In this document: positions 39,830 to 48,478 of the stretch, one piece after another
Layout of the letters: the number at the start of each line of letters is the position of its first letter
Position numbering within the stretch: the stretch's first letter is position 1
Assembly (NCBI GenBank): GCA_023091735.1
Contig: JALKBU010000320.1
Coordinates: 1 to 48,478, forward strand
DNA: 48,478 nucleotides
Origin: Trichomonas tenax
Taxonomy: Eukaryota; Parabasalia; Trichomonadida; Trichomonadidae
Reading direction: 5' to 3'
Notes under the pieces: model-generated
Told to the model about the DNA's origin: nothing
Database searches by the model: none
The model's input: only the letters and a program-made list of their open reading frames with translations
Translations under genes and position numbers: made by a program

Positions 39830-41338
39830 TCAATCTGATGAGTTTTTAATTAAATCAACAATTATTTTTCTTGATGCATAGAAATTATTTTTTGTGAGGC
39901 TCAATACATCTTTAATAATTATATCTGGGATAATTGACTTTCGTAAGACATCGGCTAAGTTTTCATTGACTGATTGATTCGTTTGCGCGTTTGTTTCAGG
40001 ACTTGTGATTGGCGATTTATCGGAATCTGGCGCTTCAAACTCCTTAAATATTCCATCAGGAACAGGCATTTCATTTGAGTTTTCTTGAACATCATCTTTT
40101 AGTTTTTGAACATCTTCTTTAAGTTTCAGAACATCATCTTTTAGTTTTGGAGAATCATCTTTAAGTTTTGGAACATTTTCATTAAGTTTTGGAGAATGTT
40201 CTTTAGGCTTTGAAACATCGGATTTTGGCTCTTTAATGGATTTCTTTGCCGGATTATGATTAGTCTTTGGGTTTTGTTCTTTGACTTCGTTTGTGTTGTT
40301 GGACAATTCTTGACTGCTTTTATACAATTCTTGCACATCGTTGGATTTTTGGATTCGCATTTTATAAATCACAAATAATTCGTTGAACGTGAACTTTTCC
40401 TGTTCGAGGACTTCGCTTCTTTTGATCATGTGACCATGCTCTGATCTTTTGATGCAACGAAAATCGAAATTCTTGTCTGGTTCTTCGCTTAAGAATACCT
40501 TGAAGTTGGAAGGAATAAAAGAAGGATCCATTCTCGCTCTAACAATCATTTCATACTCTTCTTGAGTAATCTGCGGATACTTACTTATATCAACATCAGT
40601 GTTTGATTCTCTCTTGAAATGCTTCGATACAGCATTAACAAGAGAAACGGATTTCTTCCTTTCTTTGGAATCCATTGTTTTAAAGTATTGGTAAACATCT
40701 CTTTTTTCGATTTTTGTCATTGACTTTATGGGCTTATAGAGATAAATTTTGCCCTTCTTGCTGTCTTTCTTCTTTGGAAAATCTTTGGGCTCTGCTTCAC
40801 TTGAATTTATATCTTTTTCTTCCTTTTGAATTGTTTCAATTTTTCTTGGTTTTTCTTCTTTTTCTTCTTCATGGTGGTCATCAATATTGCATTCACAGGA
40901 CTTGGAAATTGTAACTGGTTGGACTTCTAGCAACTGACTCGCGAGAGAAAGATCATTTTTTGTTTGAATCAGTGCATTTTCCGCTTGGTCCCTGGAATAG
41001 CCAATGTTCGTGAGGAACTCAACCCTGCTGGGATCAGGGTCTACTGCATTTAAAAGATTTTTGGAATATTTTTGTTTTATTTCACATTTCCAAATTTGTC
41101 CACACATGTCATCAGGAAACCTCTGTTCATCCTTAACAATGATACTGTTGCACTTCACAATTAAGTCATCACGTGGAATATTGGTATGTCTGTTGATTGC
41201 GCACTTTAATGTCAGAACGCTTAAATTCGATGAATATGGAATAGAGAAGTCATTCTTCTTATTGCCTTGGAAGTATATATTGAGTCTTCGATTCATTGGG
41301 TCCGGTGTGAGGAATGCGCACGCACTCTCTTCGGTCAT
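39830..41338 (-). CDS. UBL/UBA-domain protein with Lys-rich repeats
   Basis: A 502-residue, highly charged protein. Residues about 17-90 look ubiquitin-like (RRLNIYFQGN start, IPRDDLIVKCNSIIVKD). Residues 104-138 are a good UBA domain with the characteristic NIGY loop and SLASQLL end. UBL-UBA proteins such as Rad23/Dsk2 carry ubiquitylated substrates to the proteasome. The middle has a helical segment (DVYQYFKTMDSKERKK). Residues about 395-425 hold five PKLKDD/LKLKED-type near-repeats. The C-terminal 45 residues (DVLSLTKNNFYASRKIIVDLI) could be a second UBA-like fold. AAAAGTGTCA lies 72 bp upstream. Confidence 0.75.
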   Translation of the reverse strand: MTEESACAFLTPDPMNRRLNIYFQGNKKNDFSIPYSSNLSVLTLKCAINRHTNIPRDDLIVKCNSIIVKDEQRFPDDMCGQIWKCEIKQKYSKNLLNAVDPDPSRVEFLTNIGYSRDQAENALIQTKNDLSLASQLLEVQPVTISKSCECNIDDHHEEEKEEKPRKIETIQKEEKDINSSEAEPKDFPKKKDSKKGKIYLYKPIKSMTKIEKRDVYQYFKTMDSKERKKSVSLVNAVSKHFKRESNTDVDISKYPQITQEEYEMIVRARMDPSFIPSNFKVFLSEEPDKNFDFRCIKRSEHGHMIKRSEVLEQEKFTFNELFVIYKMRIQKSNDVQELYKSSQELSNNTNEVKEQNPKTNHNPAKKSIKEPKSDVSKPKEHSPKLNENVPKLKDDSPKLKDDVLKLKEDVQKLKDDVQENSNEMPVPDGIFKEFEAPDSDKSPITSPETNAQTNQSVNENLADVLRKSIIPDIIIKDVLSLTKNNFYASRKIIVDLIKNSSD

Positions 41339-41410
41339 TCTTTAAAAAAATGTTGTAGGAAGAAATTCTTGTAAATATTTGAATCTCTCAAAAAAGGAAG
41401 AAATCAATCA

Positions 41411-41420
41411 AAAAGTGTCA
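41411..41420 (+). promoter_or_regulatory. AAAAGTGTCA element near the UBL/UBA gene
   Basis: An exact copy of the motif (AAAAGTGTCATAGGGTGAC) lies 72 bp upstream of the minus-strand UBL/UBA gene and reads away from it. It is farther from the start codon than the other copies. Confidence 0.3.
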
Positions 41421-41836
41421 TAGGGTGACTTCCTCGAGGAAGTCCTTTGTCACTCATTAAAATATATATATCCACCCGCAACACAGCGTTGGCAAATTAT
41501 AGATATGAGCATAAGGCTCTTGTTATATATATTACTATATGAATAATTTAAGATATTATAATTATCATGAAACAGTTACTTGACTCATTGAGACATTAAT
41601 ATAAATCCCTCAAAAGCATTAATTCTATAAACAAGGTCTGTTATATGGTTGAAAATGAAAAAAAAAACATTTGAATATTTAGATTTTAATTGCATAACAA
41701 TATTTTCATATGATTATGCGATTACTGAATTGAAGTTTAGATTCTTGTCTTCATGCTTGTAACTAATTTTATTAAAATTTTTCATTCTAAACAACAAATC
41801 ATAGCTTGACATAGTATATGGAAATGACTGTAGTAT

Positions 41837-42472
41837 TCATTTCATGAACATTTGACGGAATTCCTTGCGAATACGTGTCACATATTCTTGATTTACATTT
41901 GCCAAAATATCATCGAAATTCAATCTCTGACAAAACTGCTCCATGCCTGCGAGAGTGAAAAGACCACAGTCTATTGCGTTTTCCTGCTGTGGAGATTCTC
42001 TTTCGAAAAATTCTAATTTTTCAACATGATAATATTCGCATAACTTTTCAGCTACGAAATATGATACATCTCTCGCTGAGCCTTGGATCGAATCAAAGTA
42101 ATAAAAATTGCTGACTTCAATTGGTGAATATTTTGTGTCCCAAATCAGTAAGCACCAGTGATTTCCTGACACCATTGGTGTGGTACTGTTATTTACCGGC
42201 ATTAAAACATATCTTGCCTTGAAGACATCCCAATATTTGGTAACATCAAGTGCAAAGTCCTTTGGTGCTGTTATAATATAGGTAAGTATTGAACCAGGAA
42301 TATACATTACGTTTTTGTGGTTTTGTTCGCAGGATTTGTTTGCGGAATCTTCGATTTGTTTCCCGGCAACGCATAATATTCCATCGTTGATCCATTCGTT
42401 GTGGTCAAGTCTCTGAATATCCCTTTCGTAGAGTGGATAATGGGAGTATTTGTAAATTGGTTTTCCAGACAT
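41837..42472 (-). CDS. Ulp1/SENP8 (NEDP1)-like cysteine protease
   Basis: A 211-residue C48-type protease removing a ubiquitin-like modifier. Size and lack of an N-terminal extension match SENP8/NEDP1/DEN1, which acts on NEDD8. The catalytic set is complete: NHWCLLI (His105), YYFDS (Asp127), PQQENAIDCG (oxyanion Gln162, nucleophile Cys169). The entry segment DIQRLDHNEWINDGIL matches the family substrate-binding start (WLND). Whether the substrate is NEDD8 or SUMO cannot be decided by eye. It lies upstream of the UBL/UBA gene in the same direction, separated by about 500 bp and therefore not in an operon. Confidence 0.9.
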   Translation of the reverse strand: MSGKPIYKYSHYPLYERDIQRLDHNEWINDGILCVAGKQIEDSANKSCEQNHKNVMYIPGSILTYIITAPKDFALDVTKYWDVFKARYVLMPVNNSTTPMVSGNHWCLLIWDTKYSPIEVSNFYYFDSIQGSARDVSYFVAEKLCEYYHVEKLEFFERESPQQENAIDCGLFTLAGMEQFCQRLNFDDILANVNQEYVTRIRKEFRQMFMK

Positions 42473-42732
42473 TATTTTTTCTGTTACATGGCGTAATTTT
42501 GTTTACATGTCAGTATCATTATTTACACAACATTTTTGTTTTTCTATGCTCCAAAGATGAAGTAATTTGATTGGAAATATACATAATCTATACAATGTAT
42601 TTATATATTTCATATTTATTATTTTTAATGTTGTGATGCTTTATTATTTTAGAATCAACAATTTAAATAAGAAGAATGAATTACTCTAAGTAAGTAACAT
42701 TTATAATTAACATATTAAAAAACATCTATATA

Positions 42733-44256
42733 TTAGTTCTGATATCCGAGTTCACGGTTTGTGTTAGGAATGCAATTCCTGATAATGAAAATGCACATCA
42801 TTGTCATAATAAGACAAGAAACGCACAGTCTGACAACATCAACAACAGGCCACTTTACTTGCTCTCCGCTCTCAAGAGTGTATCTAAACAATGCTGGCGA
42901 CGTACGCGTGCTTATTGTTATCTGAACGAATCCATCCACTGATGAAGGAGGAACATCACATAGAATGTGATCTCCCTCATGTCTCCATGTTGCTGTTGCA
43001 TTTCCAAAATTTATAACGGCGTCATCAGGAACTTTCCATTCTGTGTAGACTTTAACACTGCGTCCTCCCATAATACCTGATGATGAAGGAATGACTCTGA
43101 TGACGAGCGGGAACACTCTAGGAACAGGCGTTGGCGCAGGAGTTGGCCTTGGTGATGGAAGCGGTGAGCGAGTTGGTAAAGGAGATGGTGAAGGAGTCTC
43201 TGGAGGTGTTGGAATAGGAGTACTTGGAGCTGGCGTTGGCACTGGTGTCTCTGCAGGCGTTTCAACAGGTGTTGGCTGTGGTGTTGGTTCGAGAGTTGGT
43301 GCTGGAGAAGGAGCAGGAGTTGGTTCAGGTGTGTGTGCAGGTGTAGGGACTGGCGTTGGTGCAGGAGATGGTGCTGGTGTTGGCGCTAATGAAGGCGATG
43401 GAGAAGGTGATGGAGATCTCGATGGTGATGGTGAAGGCGACTGTGTTGGCGTTGGTTCTGGAGAACGTGTTGGAGATGGTAGCGGAGTAGGTTCTGGTGA
43501 AGGCGTCGGTGATGGACTTGGAGTTTCTGCTGCTGAAACAGTCTTTGATTTTAGTTTAGATTTCTTTTTTATTTTCGGTGTTTCTTCTACCTCTTCCTCC
43601 TCTTCTTGTTCTTTGCGCTTTTTCTTCTTTGTCTTCTTTGGTCTTGGTGTTTCTTCGATTTCATCTTCATTTTCTTTCGTTGAATGTGATTTACTTGAAG
43701 ATCGCTTAGCTTTCGGTGTGTGATCTTGTTTCTCGTCTGTTTCTTTGATTGCTTTTGATTTACTTGATAATTTTTTTTTAGATTTTGGCTTTGTTTCGAC
43801 TTCGTCGTCGTTTTCTTCTACGTATTTCTTTTTCTTTGTTTTCTTTGTCTTTTTGGGTTTAATTTCTTCCTCGATTTTGCTTTTTTCTGGTGTTTCTGAT
43901 TTCGATTCTGTCTTTGTGGTTGTTTCTTTCGTATTTTCTTCTTTTGAATCTTCTTCTGTATCATTTTTCTTCTTTTTTGACGATTTATTTAGATCTAGTT
44001 CCGCTTCATCTTCGTCGAATTTTATATTTTCTACTTTACTCCGCGGTTTGTTGATCTTATTTGTATTGAATGGTATTGAAGATGATGAGTAATCGTCGTC
44101 ATCGTGTTCATTGTCCTGTTTTTCTTCATCATCAACAAAGTCATCATTAAATGATGATGAATCTTCAAGAGAGTTCAATGAATCGATTCTCCTTTTCTTG
44201 TTACTTCGCGCTGTTGCGGATACAGCAAAAAATAAAACAAGAGGAATAAAAATCAT
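42733..44256 (-). CDS. Stalked surface protein with charged region and TIG-like domain
   Basis: A 507-residue type I membrane protein. The signal peptide (about 1-17) is followed by a long Lys/Glu-rich, low-complexity region (about 20-235) with [14 protein letters not shown] runs. Next comes a Pro/Ser/Thr repeat region (about 240-377) of PTP/PSP units such as [10 protein letters not shown], likely heavily O-glycosylated. A domain of about 85 residues ([16 protein letters not shown] onward, with [10 protein letters not shown]) resembles an IPT/TIG immunoglobulin-like fold and sits next to the membrane. One span (about 470-493) and a short tail ending RELGYQN follow. The order is unusual: the folded domain is membrane-proximal and the disordered part outermost. 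Probably a surface mucin-like or adhesive protein; that role is inference. Confidence 0.8.
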   Translation of the reverse strand: MIFIPLVLFFAVSATARSNKKRRIDSLNSLEDSSSFNDDFVDDEEKQDNEHDDDDYSSSSIPFNTNKINKPRSKVENIKFDEDEAELDLNKSSKKKKNDTEEDSKEENTKETTTKTESKSETPEKSKIEEEIKPKKTKKTKKKKYVEENDDEVETKPKSKKKLSSKSKAIKETDEKQDHTPKAKRSSSKSHSTKENEDEIEETPRPKKTKKKKRKEQEEEEEVEETPKIKKKSKLKSKTVSAAETPSPSPTPSPEPTPLPSPTRSPEPTPTQSPSPSPSRSPSPSPSPSLAPTPAPSPAPTPVPTPAHTPEPTPAPSPAPTLEPTPQPTPVETPAETPVPTPAPSTPIPTPPETPSPSPLPTRSPLPSPRPTPAPTPVPRVFPLVIRVIPSSSGIMGGRSVKVYTEWKVPDDAVINFGNATATWRHEGDHILCDVPPSSVDGFVQITISTRTSPALFRYTLESGEQVKWPVVDVVRLCVSCLIMTMMCIFIIRNCIPNTNRELGYQN

Positions 44257-44541
44257 ATAATATTTTAATGAGTAGGGTGTAATTCAATAAATCAGGGGGC
44301 TTCTCATTATTTTAGGGTATAAAAAATTATTACAGGGTCAAAATTTATTTTTCTAATTATTGTTGATATAGATCTTTCATAAAAATATTTTCACTTTTCG
44401 AAATATATATTCATTAAAATTCCAATAATTAAAAAATATTGAATTTACAATTTGCATTATATACTAATCTCAGTGGTATAGCATGTAAATAGTTGATGCA
44501 TGTAAGATAAAACAAACATAATTTAGACAAATCAGAAGTAA

Positions 44542-45930
44542 TTATTCTGAGAAGATTCCGATTGGCTGCTGGAAGATACGATTTCTCAGGATTGAAGAAG
44601 AAATTGGTGATGATGCCTGAGAAGAAGCACGCGATGCCTTTCTAGACCACATTGGTGATGGTGTAGCTCCGGCATCAGAAAGAATCTCATATGCTTCTTC
44701 ACGGGATGAAATGATTGCTTTGTCAATTGGTGTGTATCCAGATCTGTCTGCGGATGATATAGAAGCACCAAGCTTGACAAGCATTCTGATAACAGATGTA
44801 GATCCATGCTCTGTGGCAACAGCAAGAGGTGTTTTGCCATAGAATGAATCGCGGTCGATATAATTCTTATCTGAGAGCTCTTTAACTGCCATATCTGAGT
44901 CTGTGGCAGCGGCAACATGAAGAGGAAGAGCTCCATGGAGTGTTTCGCTATCTGTTGATAAGTAATGAGCGAAGAACTGAACAACTTCTGGATTGTTTGA
45001 CATCGCAGCGAAATGAATGCAATTGCGTCCAACGTTATCCTTTGCTGCGACATTGGCTCCATGGTTAATGAGGACTTTCGTAGCTGTGATATTTCCTTCA
45101 GAAGCAGCAAAGTGGAGAGCTGTCATTCCTTGCAGATCCTGAAGATTTGGATCGCATCCATGCTTGAGGAAGTGGTATGTTGATAAAGCATCACCTTGCT
45201 CTGCTGCGTAGTGAAGAGCTGATCTTCCGTTACGGTCAACATTGGAGATTTCTTTGGAATTCTTGTACAATAAGCGAACTGTTTTGACATCACCACTCAT
45301 TGCAGCGAAATGAAAAACGCTCCATGAGTTGCGTGTTTTAATTTTCAGTCTTGCGCCATTATTGAGTAAATAGCTGACTAAAAGGCTGTTTCCGCGCTTA
45401 GCGGCCATGCATATTGGTGTGGCACCGTCATTGCTGCGAGCATTGATGTTGGCATCATTATCGAATAAAATCTGGGCAATTGATATATCGTTTGCATAAT
45501 GAAATGGCGTTAAACCATAAATATCCTTAGCATCTACATATGCATTTCTTTCAATTAACGACTTAACAGTTTCGCGAGAATTATTTTCAACAGCGAAATG
45601 AAGAGCAGTGTGTAATTCATTGTCTTGGTTGAGCTTCTGGTCGTATGTGTCGCACATTATTTCAACAATTTTTGATTTATTATTGGCCGCGGCGAAATGA
45701 ATTGCATCAAGTCCCAATTCATCGCAATTAGTGAGAGAAGAGCCGTTTTTGATCAAGTACATGAGGCAGTTGTATGCTCCGTAGTATGCAGCGAATGCAA
45801 CTAATGTTGGTCTGTGCTGGAATATTTCTTCGAGCTGTGACGGTGGTGGAAGAAGGAAGAAACCTGATGGGGCCTCCTCTTTGAGGGCCTCAACGTTATC
45901 ATTCATGAGTGCATCAATGACGCCGTCCAT
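44542..45930 (-). CDS. Ankyrin-repeat protein
   Basis: A 462-residue protein with about eleven ankyrin repeats from about residue 35 to 430. Clear units include GLDAIHFAAANNKSKIVEIM, GRSALHYAAEQGD, GMTALHFAASEGN, GRNCIHFAAMSNNPEVV and GKTPLAVATEHGS. A Ser/Arg-rich tail (SRKASRASSQASSPISSS) could be phosphorylated. No enzymatic domain is attached, so it is presumably a protein-binding scaffold. It is intact, unlike the relative at 37.9-39.6 kb. Three TTCACTTTT words, read as AAAAGTGAA in gene orientation, lie 20-61 bp before the ATG. Confidence 0.92.
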   Translation of the reverse strand: MDGVIDALMNDNVEALKEEAPSGFFLLPPPSQLEEIFQHRPTLVAFAAYYGAYNCLMYLIKNGSSLTNCDELGLDAIHFAAANNKSKIVEIMCDTYDQKLNQDNELHTALHFAVENNSRETVKSLIERNAYVDAKDIYGLTPFHYANDISIAQILFDNDANINARSNDGATPICMAAKRGNSLLVSYLLNNGARLKIKTRNSWSVFHFAAMSGDVKTVRLLYKNSKEISNVDRNGRSALHYAAEQGDALSTYHFLKHGCDPNLQDLQGMTALHFAASEGNITATKVLINHGANVAAKDNVGRNCIHFAAMSNNPEVVQFFAHYLSTDSETLHGALPLHVAAATDSDMAVKELSDKNYIDRDSFYGKTPLAVATEHGSTSVIRMLVKLGASISSADRSGYTPIDKAIISSREEAYEILSDAGATPSPMWSRKASRASSQASSPISSSILRNRIFQQPIGIFSE

Positions 45931-45949
45931 TTATGAAAATGGAAGTTAT

Positions 45950-45991
45950 TTCACTTTTTTCCTCATTCACTTTTGCCTATCGTTCACTTTT
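45950..45991 (-). promoter_or_regulatory. Three phased AAAAGTGAA repeats
   Basis: TTCACTTTT starts at 45950, 45966 and 45983, that is every 16-17 bp, directly upstream of the ankyrin gene. In gene orientation they read AAAAGTGAA, close to the AAAAGTGACA element of the fRMsr gene. Confidence 0.45.
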
Positions 45992-46343
45992 ATATTCCTC
46001 TGACAAATAAATTTTTACCCGTCAAAATGTGATTTTAATTGAAATTATCTTGAATGTCAAAAATTTTTTAACTACAAAATATGAATTACAGTATTTTGAA
46101 GTTGCCAAATTTTTAACATTCCCGATAATCTAAAACAACTTGCAACTTTTTGAATGAAATTATTTTGTAATTATTACTGGCGTGTAAGCATAAGGGTTCT
46201 ATCCAATGGTTTTCTATCAATACTGGTGTTTGCATAAAATACCATAGCACAAGAGTTTCACCCCTTTTTATAGTACCGGTTATGCATCAGAAAGTAAAAA
46301 CTTTTATGTAATGCACAATCATTAAGAATGATATAAATCTATA

Positions 46344-47264
46344 TCAACGATATTTACCGTTAATATAATAAACAAATAAGATATAGTTAGATTTGAAGAA
46401 CTTAAGAGATTGGCAGTTGTTTGCTTTGCATGATAAGACAATAAGACATTGATGAAGATATGGTTTGTAGACGGGACATGGATTGTCAAGTTTGTTGACA
46501 ACAGAAAGACCACAGAGATTGTTAGATTGGAATGTGTCTGTAACAAATGCACCAATTGTGATACGCTTGAGGATTAAACATGTATTGTCGTTTGAAATTC
46601 CATTCTGACCACTATAATATATGCAAGTGTGGATCTCAGAGAATGAATCAAAATTAAATGTGCAATACTGATCGAATGTGATATTTGTGATATTCATACA
46701 ATTGGCAAAAGATCTGGTTTCACACCGGACGTTTTCAACAGCTAAAGCTATCAAAAGATTATTATTACTAAATGCGTTTGATTTGACTTGAGCTGATCTG
46801 ATTTTTAACTTTTGGATCTTATTCCCACTAAAAACTTCTGTATTAATATATCGAATTGTAGTGAGCTCCAAATTCCCACTAAGATTTCCATACTTGAATT
46901 CATACTGCTCTATATAATTACATGAACTGAAGTCAAAAGAGTTCAAAGAATAACAGCCTTGAAATGCACTATCTCGAATTGTTGTAATTCTGTTTGCATT
47001 GGTAATTGAAAGCGAAATACAATTTTTGAATGCATATTTAGGAATTTCGGTAAGACTGCTGGCATCGAATGTGGAAAGTTGGCTGCAGCCTTCAAATGAA
47101 CTGATACCAATTGATGTGATCAATGCTGTGACTGTAAGATTTCGAAGTTTTTGGCATCCTTTGAATGCATTGTTAGTGATGAAAGAGATGGATGGAGCAT
47201 AGAATGTGTCAAATAGAGAACAAAAAATAATTATTTTAACGTACTTCGGCAACAAAATATCAAT
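46344..47264 (-). pseudogene. BspA-like leucine-rich repeat gene without a start
   Basis: About 300 codons of BspA/TpLRR-type repeats: ITNNAFKGCQKLRNLTV, ISSFEGCSQLSTFDAS, PKYAFKNCISLSI and IRDSAFQGCYSLNSFDF. In trichomonads such proteins are often surface-exposed. The frame opens directly after a TAA and has no ATG at its beginning (the first in-frame Met lies deep inside). There is no signal peptide and no membrane span at the end. It therefore appears 5'-truncated, with a 3' part (NPCPVYKPYLHQCLIV) that may also have slipped frame. An unusual start codon cannot be excluded. Confidence 0.65.
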
Positions 47265-47530
47265 TTAGATACCTAAATTTCAATTTCTCGACAATCAAAT
47301 ATGAAAATGGGAAATTTAAATTATTACATTAGATTCGTTTTAGATGATCAATATGATTACATAGTTAAAAACGATTTTTAAGAAAAGCACTTTAAAATAA
47401 TTATTGTTTGTTCTCCACTGGTTTTTCATTGATTTTGAGGGTCTGCCAGTGCATATATCCCTTCAGTCTATGAAAAGCTAGTGGAGAGCGCACATGAATT
47501 CATCGTTTCTCTTGCAATTTCATCGCATTC

Positions 47531-47606
47531 AAGACATCAACGGCCAACAAATGGACAATTCGAAGCTATTCTACTTAGCTAGCCATCTGCAGGCCGTCGA
47601 TGTCTT
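47531..47606. repeat. Imperfect inverted repeat, about 25-bp arms
   Basis: AAGACATCAACGGCCAACA on the left pairs, with about five mismatches over 25-28 bases, with the complement of GCAGGCCGTCGATGTCTT on the right across a loop of about 25 nt. Perhaps an older or structurally maintained hairpin. Confidence 0.55.
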
Positions 47607-47765
47607 CGAAATTCGCTCATTAATTTGATGCTACAATTCAAACATATATTTTCTGCTACTTTCTGAGGTTTTTATGAAATTCCATGCCACAAAAACCTTC
47701 GAGAGTAATAGAAAATGCGACTGATGCAAACATCTCATTCATCGATCAGCACAACGTATTTTTGT

Positions 47766-47824
47766 TGTCTAATAACATGATAGGCAGATAGCCTATTAGT
47801 ACATGCCTATCATGTTATTAGACA
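47766..47824. repeat. Perfect inverted repeat, 21-bp arms, 17-nt loop
   Basis: Arms 47766-47786 and 47804-47824 are exact reverse complements built on CTAATAACATGATAGGC and its complement. The loop contains AGCCTATTAG. Confidence 0.9.
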
Positions 47825-47864
47825 GCATGTATTATTTACGAAATCTAATAATCAGATTTGTAAA

Positions 47865-47956
47865 TCTCGACAAAAATGAACAGTTTCTAGCACAAGCCAT
47901 CTAGGAATTTGTTACCCTAGAGGGTTTGTGCTAGAAACTGTTCATTTTTGTCGAGA
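47865..47956. repeat. Perfect inverted repeat, 31-bp arms, 30-nt loop
   Basis: Arms 47865-47895 and 47926-47956 are exact reverse complements (core AACAGTTTCTAGCACAA). If transcribed, the 92-nt product would form a long uninterrupted hairpin of pre-miRNA-like size. Confidence 0.92.
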
Positions 47957-48149
47957 ACTGCTTTTTTTGAATCAAATCTCGACTTTTGAACTTGATAACT
48001 CTAGAGTGACTGCGGCTGCTACAGGGAGGCAGCAAGGAGAGTACAGTGACTACGGCTGCAACCGATCACTCAATGAACAAATCGGTCTCAATGGACAACA
48101 ATCAGCAGAAGGCCTGAACTCCACTGATGAAGAATTCAATCAAACTTAG
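47928..48149 (+). CDS. Doubtful 73-codon frame
   Basis: The first 10 codons lie in the right arm of the palindrome. The remainder (SRVTAAATGRQQGEYSDYG, then LNEQIGLNGQQSAEG) has gene-like composition and an internal duplication (AGTGACTGCGGCTGC and AGTGACTACGGCTGC). It could be the tail of a decayed or mobile-element gene rather than an independent protein. Family unknown. Confidence 0.25.
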   Translation: MLETVHFCRELLFLNQISTFELDNSRVTAAATGRQQGEYSDYGCNRSLNEQIGLNGQQSAEGLNSTDEEFNQT

Positions 48150-48478
48150 GAGAGTGCTTCCTCAGTTTGACCTATTTAACTCAAACATCATTTGAGCTTC
48201 ATAAAAATGAACTGAAAACCGTAAAATCGGTTATATTCAATTTTCGCGGGTAAAAAAAAGAAGATTCACTAATTAAATACTCGTAATACTATTTCCAGAT
48301 CATGCAGCTAATGTATAATATAGTAAAATTGTCTAATTTAATACTAAAAAAATGGGCGTCACTGAATTTTCTACGTCTACTCAAACATCTCGATTTTTCT
48401 CCACCAGTATGAATATTTAAGGTCTAATTTTGGTGGCAAATGAAAAATTTTCCCATCTAAAATGCTGTGGATATATAA
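48150..48478. other. AT-rich DNA at window end
   Basis: I see no frame, RNA or repeat of note. Confidence 0.4.

Larger units (their letters stand above)
47268..47927. other. Non-coding region rich in inverted repeats
   Basis: No intact gene. About 47440-47760 is GC-richer than ordinary spacer and contains short, broken coding-like frames. Inverted repeats are listed separately. Confidence 0.45.

Noticed and set aside
43091..43540. Short regularly spaced repeats, checked as a CRISPR array
   Set aside because: They are in-frame PTP/PSP codon repeats without unique spacers, in a eukaryotic gene.
43091..43723. 210-codon Gly/Val-rich frame on the plus strand
   Set aside because: It is the mirror of the Pro/Thr/Ser repeats of the stalked protein on the minus strand; repetitive coding DNA leaves the opposite frame open.
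1..48478. Trichomonad introns (GTATGT ... ACTAACACACAG)
   Set aside because: By eye I found no gene interrupted in this way; all large genes are single frames.

Overview
The window looks like nuclear DNA of a parabasalid protist, a trichomonad. Tritrichomonas seems likelier to me than Trichomonas, but this is an impression and not a proof. Signs are: intron-less, well-spaced genes with moderate GC in a very AT-rich background, short 5' leaders, an initiator-binding-domain (IBP39-like) protein, BspA-type leucine-rich and ankyrin repeat proteins, type I membrane proteins with Thr/Pro stalks, Maverick/Polinton debris, and many decayed gene copies. I saw no rRNA, CRISPR array or bacterial operon structure.

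Layout. 1-9.2 kb: tail of an upstream gene, a large four-GAF cyclic nucleotide phosphodiesterase, a reverse-strand pseudogene, a stalked membrane protein, and free methionine-R-sulfoxide reductase. 9.2-19.5 kb: a possible small gene, an initiator-binding-domain protein, a mitotic-type cyclin, a tandem set of decayed copies of an unknown family, and a DOCK-type exchange factor for Rho/Rac GTPases. 19.8-28.6 kb: accessory stretch with Polinton-like debris, two copies of an unclassified dispersed repeat, a membrane-anchored family-20 glycosidase lacking its N-terminus, an R1R2R3 Myb protein, and a helix-turn-helix/coiled-coil pseudogene flanked by GGCGCC sites. 29-37.5 kb: a perfect 23-bp palindrome, a TatD-type metal hydrolase, a Rab-like GTPase, a DHHC-family membrane protein without DHHC, a polytopic membrane protein, a bromodomain protein, a degenerate tRNA-Ile, and an Rpn11-like JAMM protein with a replaced metal ligand. 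37.9-48.5 kb: ankyrin pseudogene, UBL/UBA protein, NEDP1/SENP8-like Ulp protease, stalked surface protein with a TIG-like domain, intact ankyrin protein, 5'-less BspA-like gene, and a cluster of hairpins.

How the genes relate. Signalling and cell-cycle genes (PDE, DOCK, Rab-like, cyclin, Myb, initiator-binding protein, bromodomain) are interspersed with surface-protein genes. Three genes between 36.5 and 42.5 kb belong to ubiquitin-type pathways. Three otherwise intact enzymes carry substitutions at key catalytic residues: the Rpn11-like protein (His to Lys), the DHHC protein (YFHS) and the Rab-like GTPase (Gln to Ala).

The most novel-looking signal is a short motif, AAAAGTNNCA. It recurs close to the start codons of many unrelated genes here, including five copies in about 110 bp before the Rpn11-like gene. 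It is a candidate core-promoter or regulatory element.
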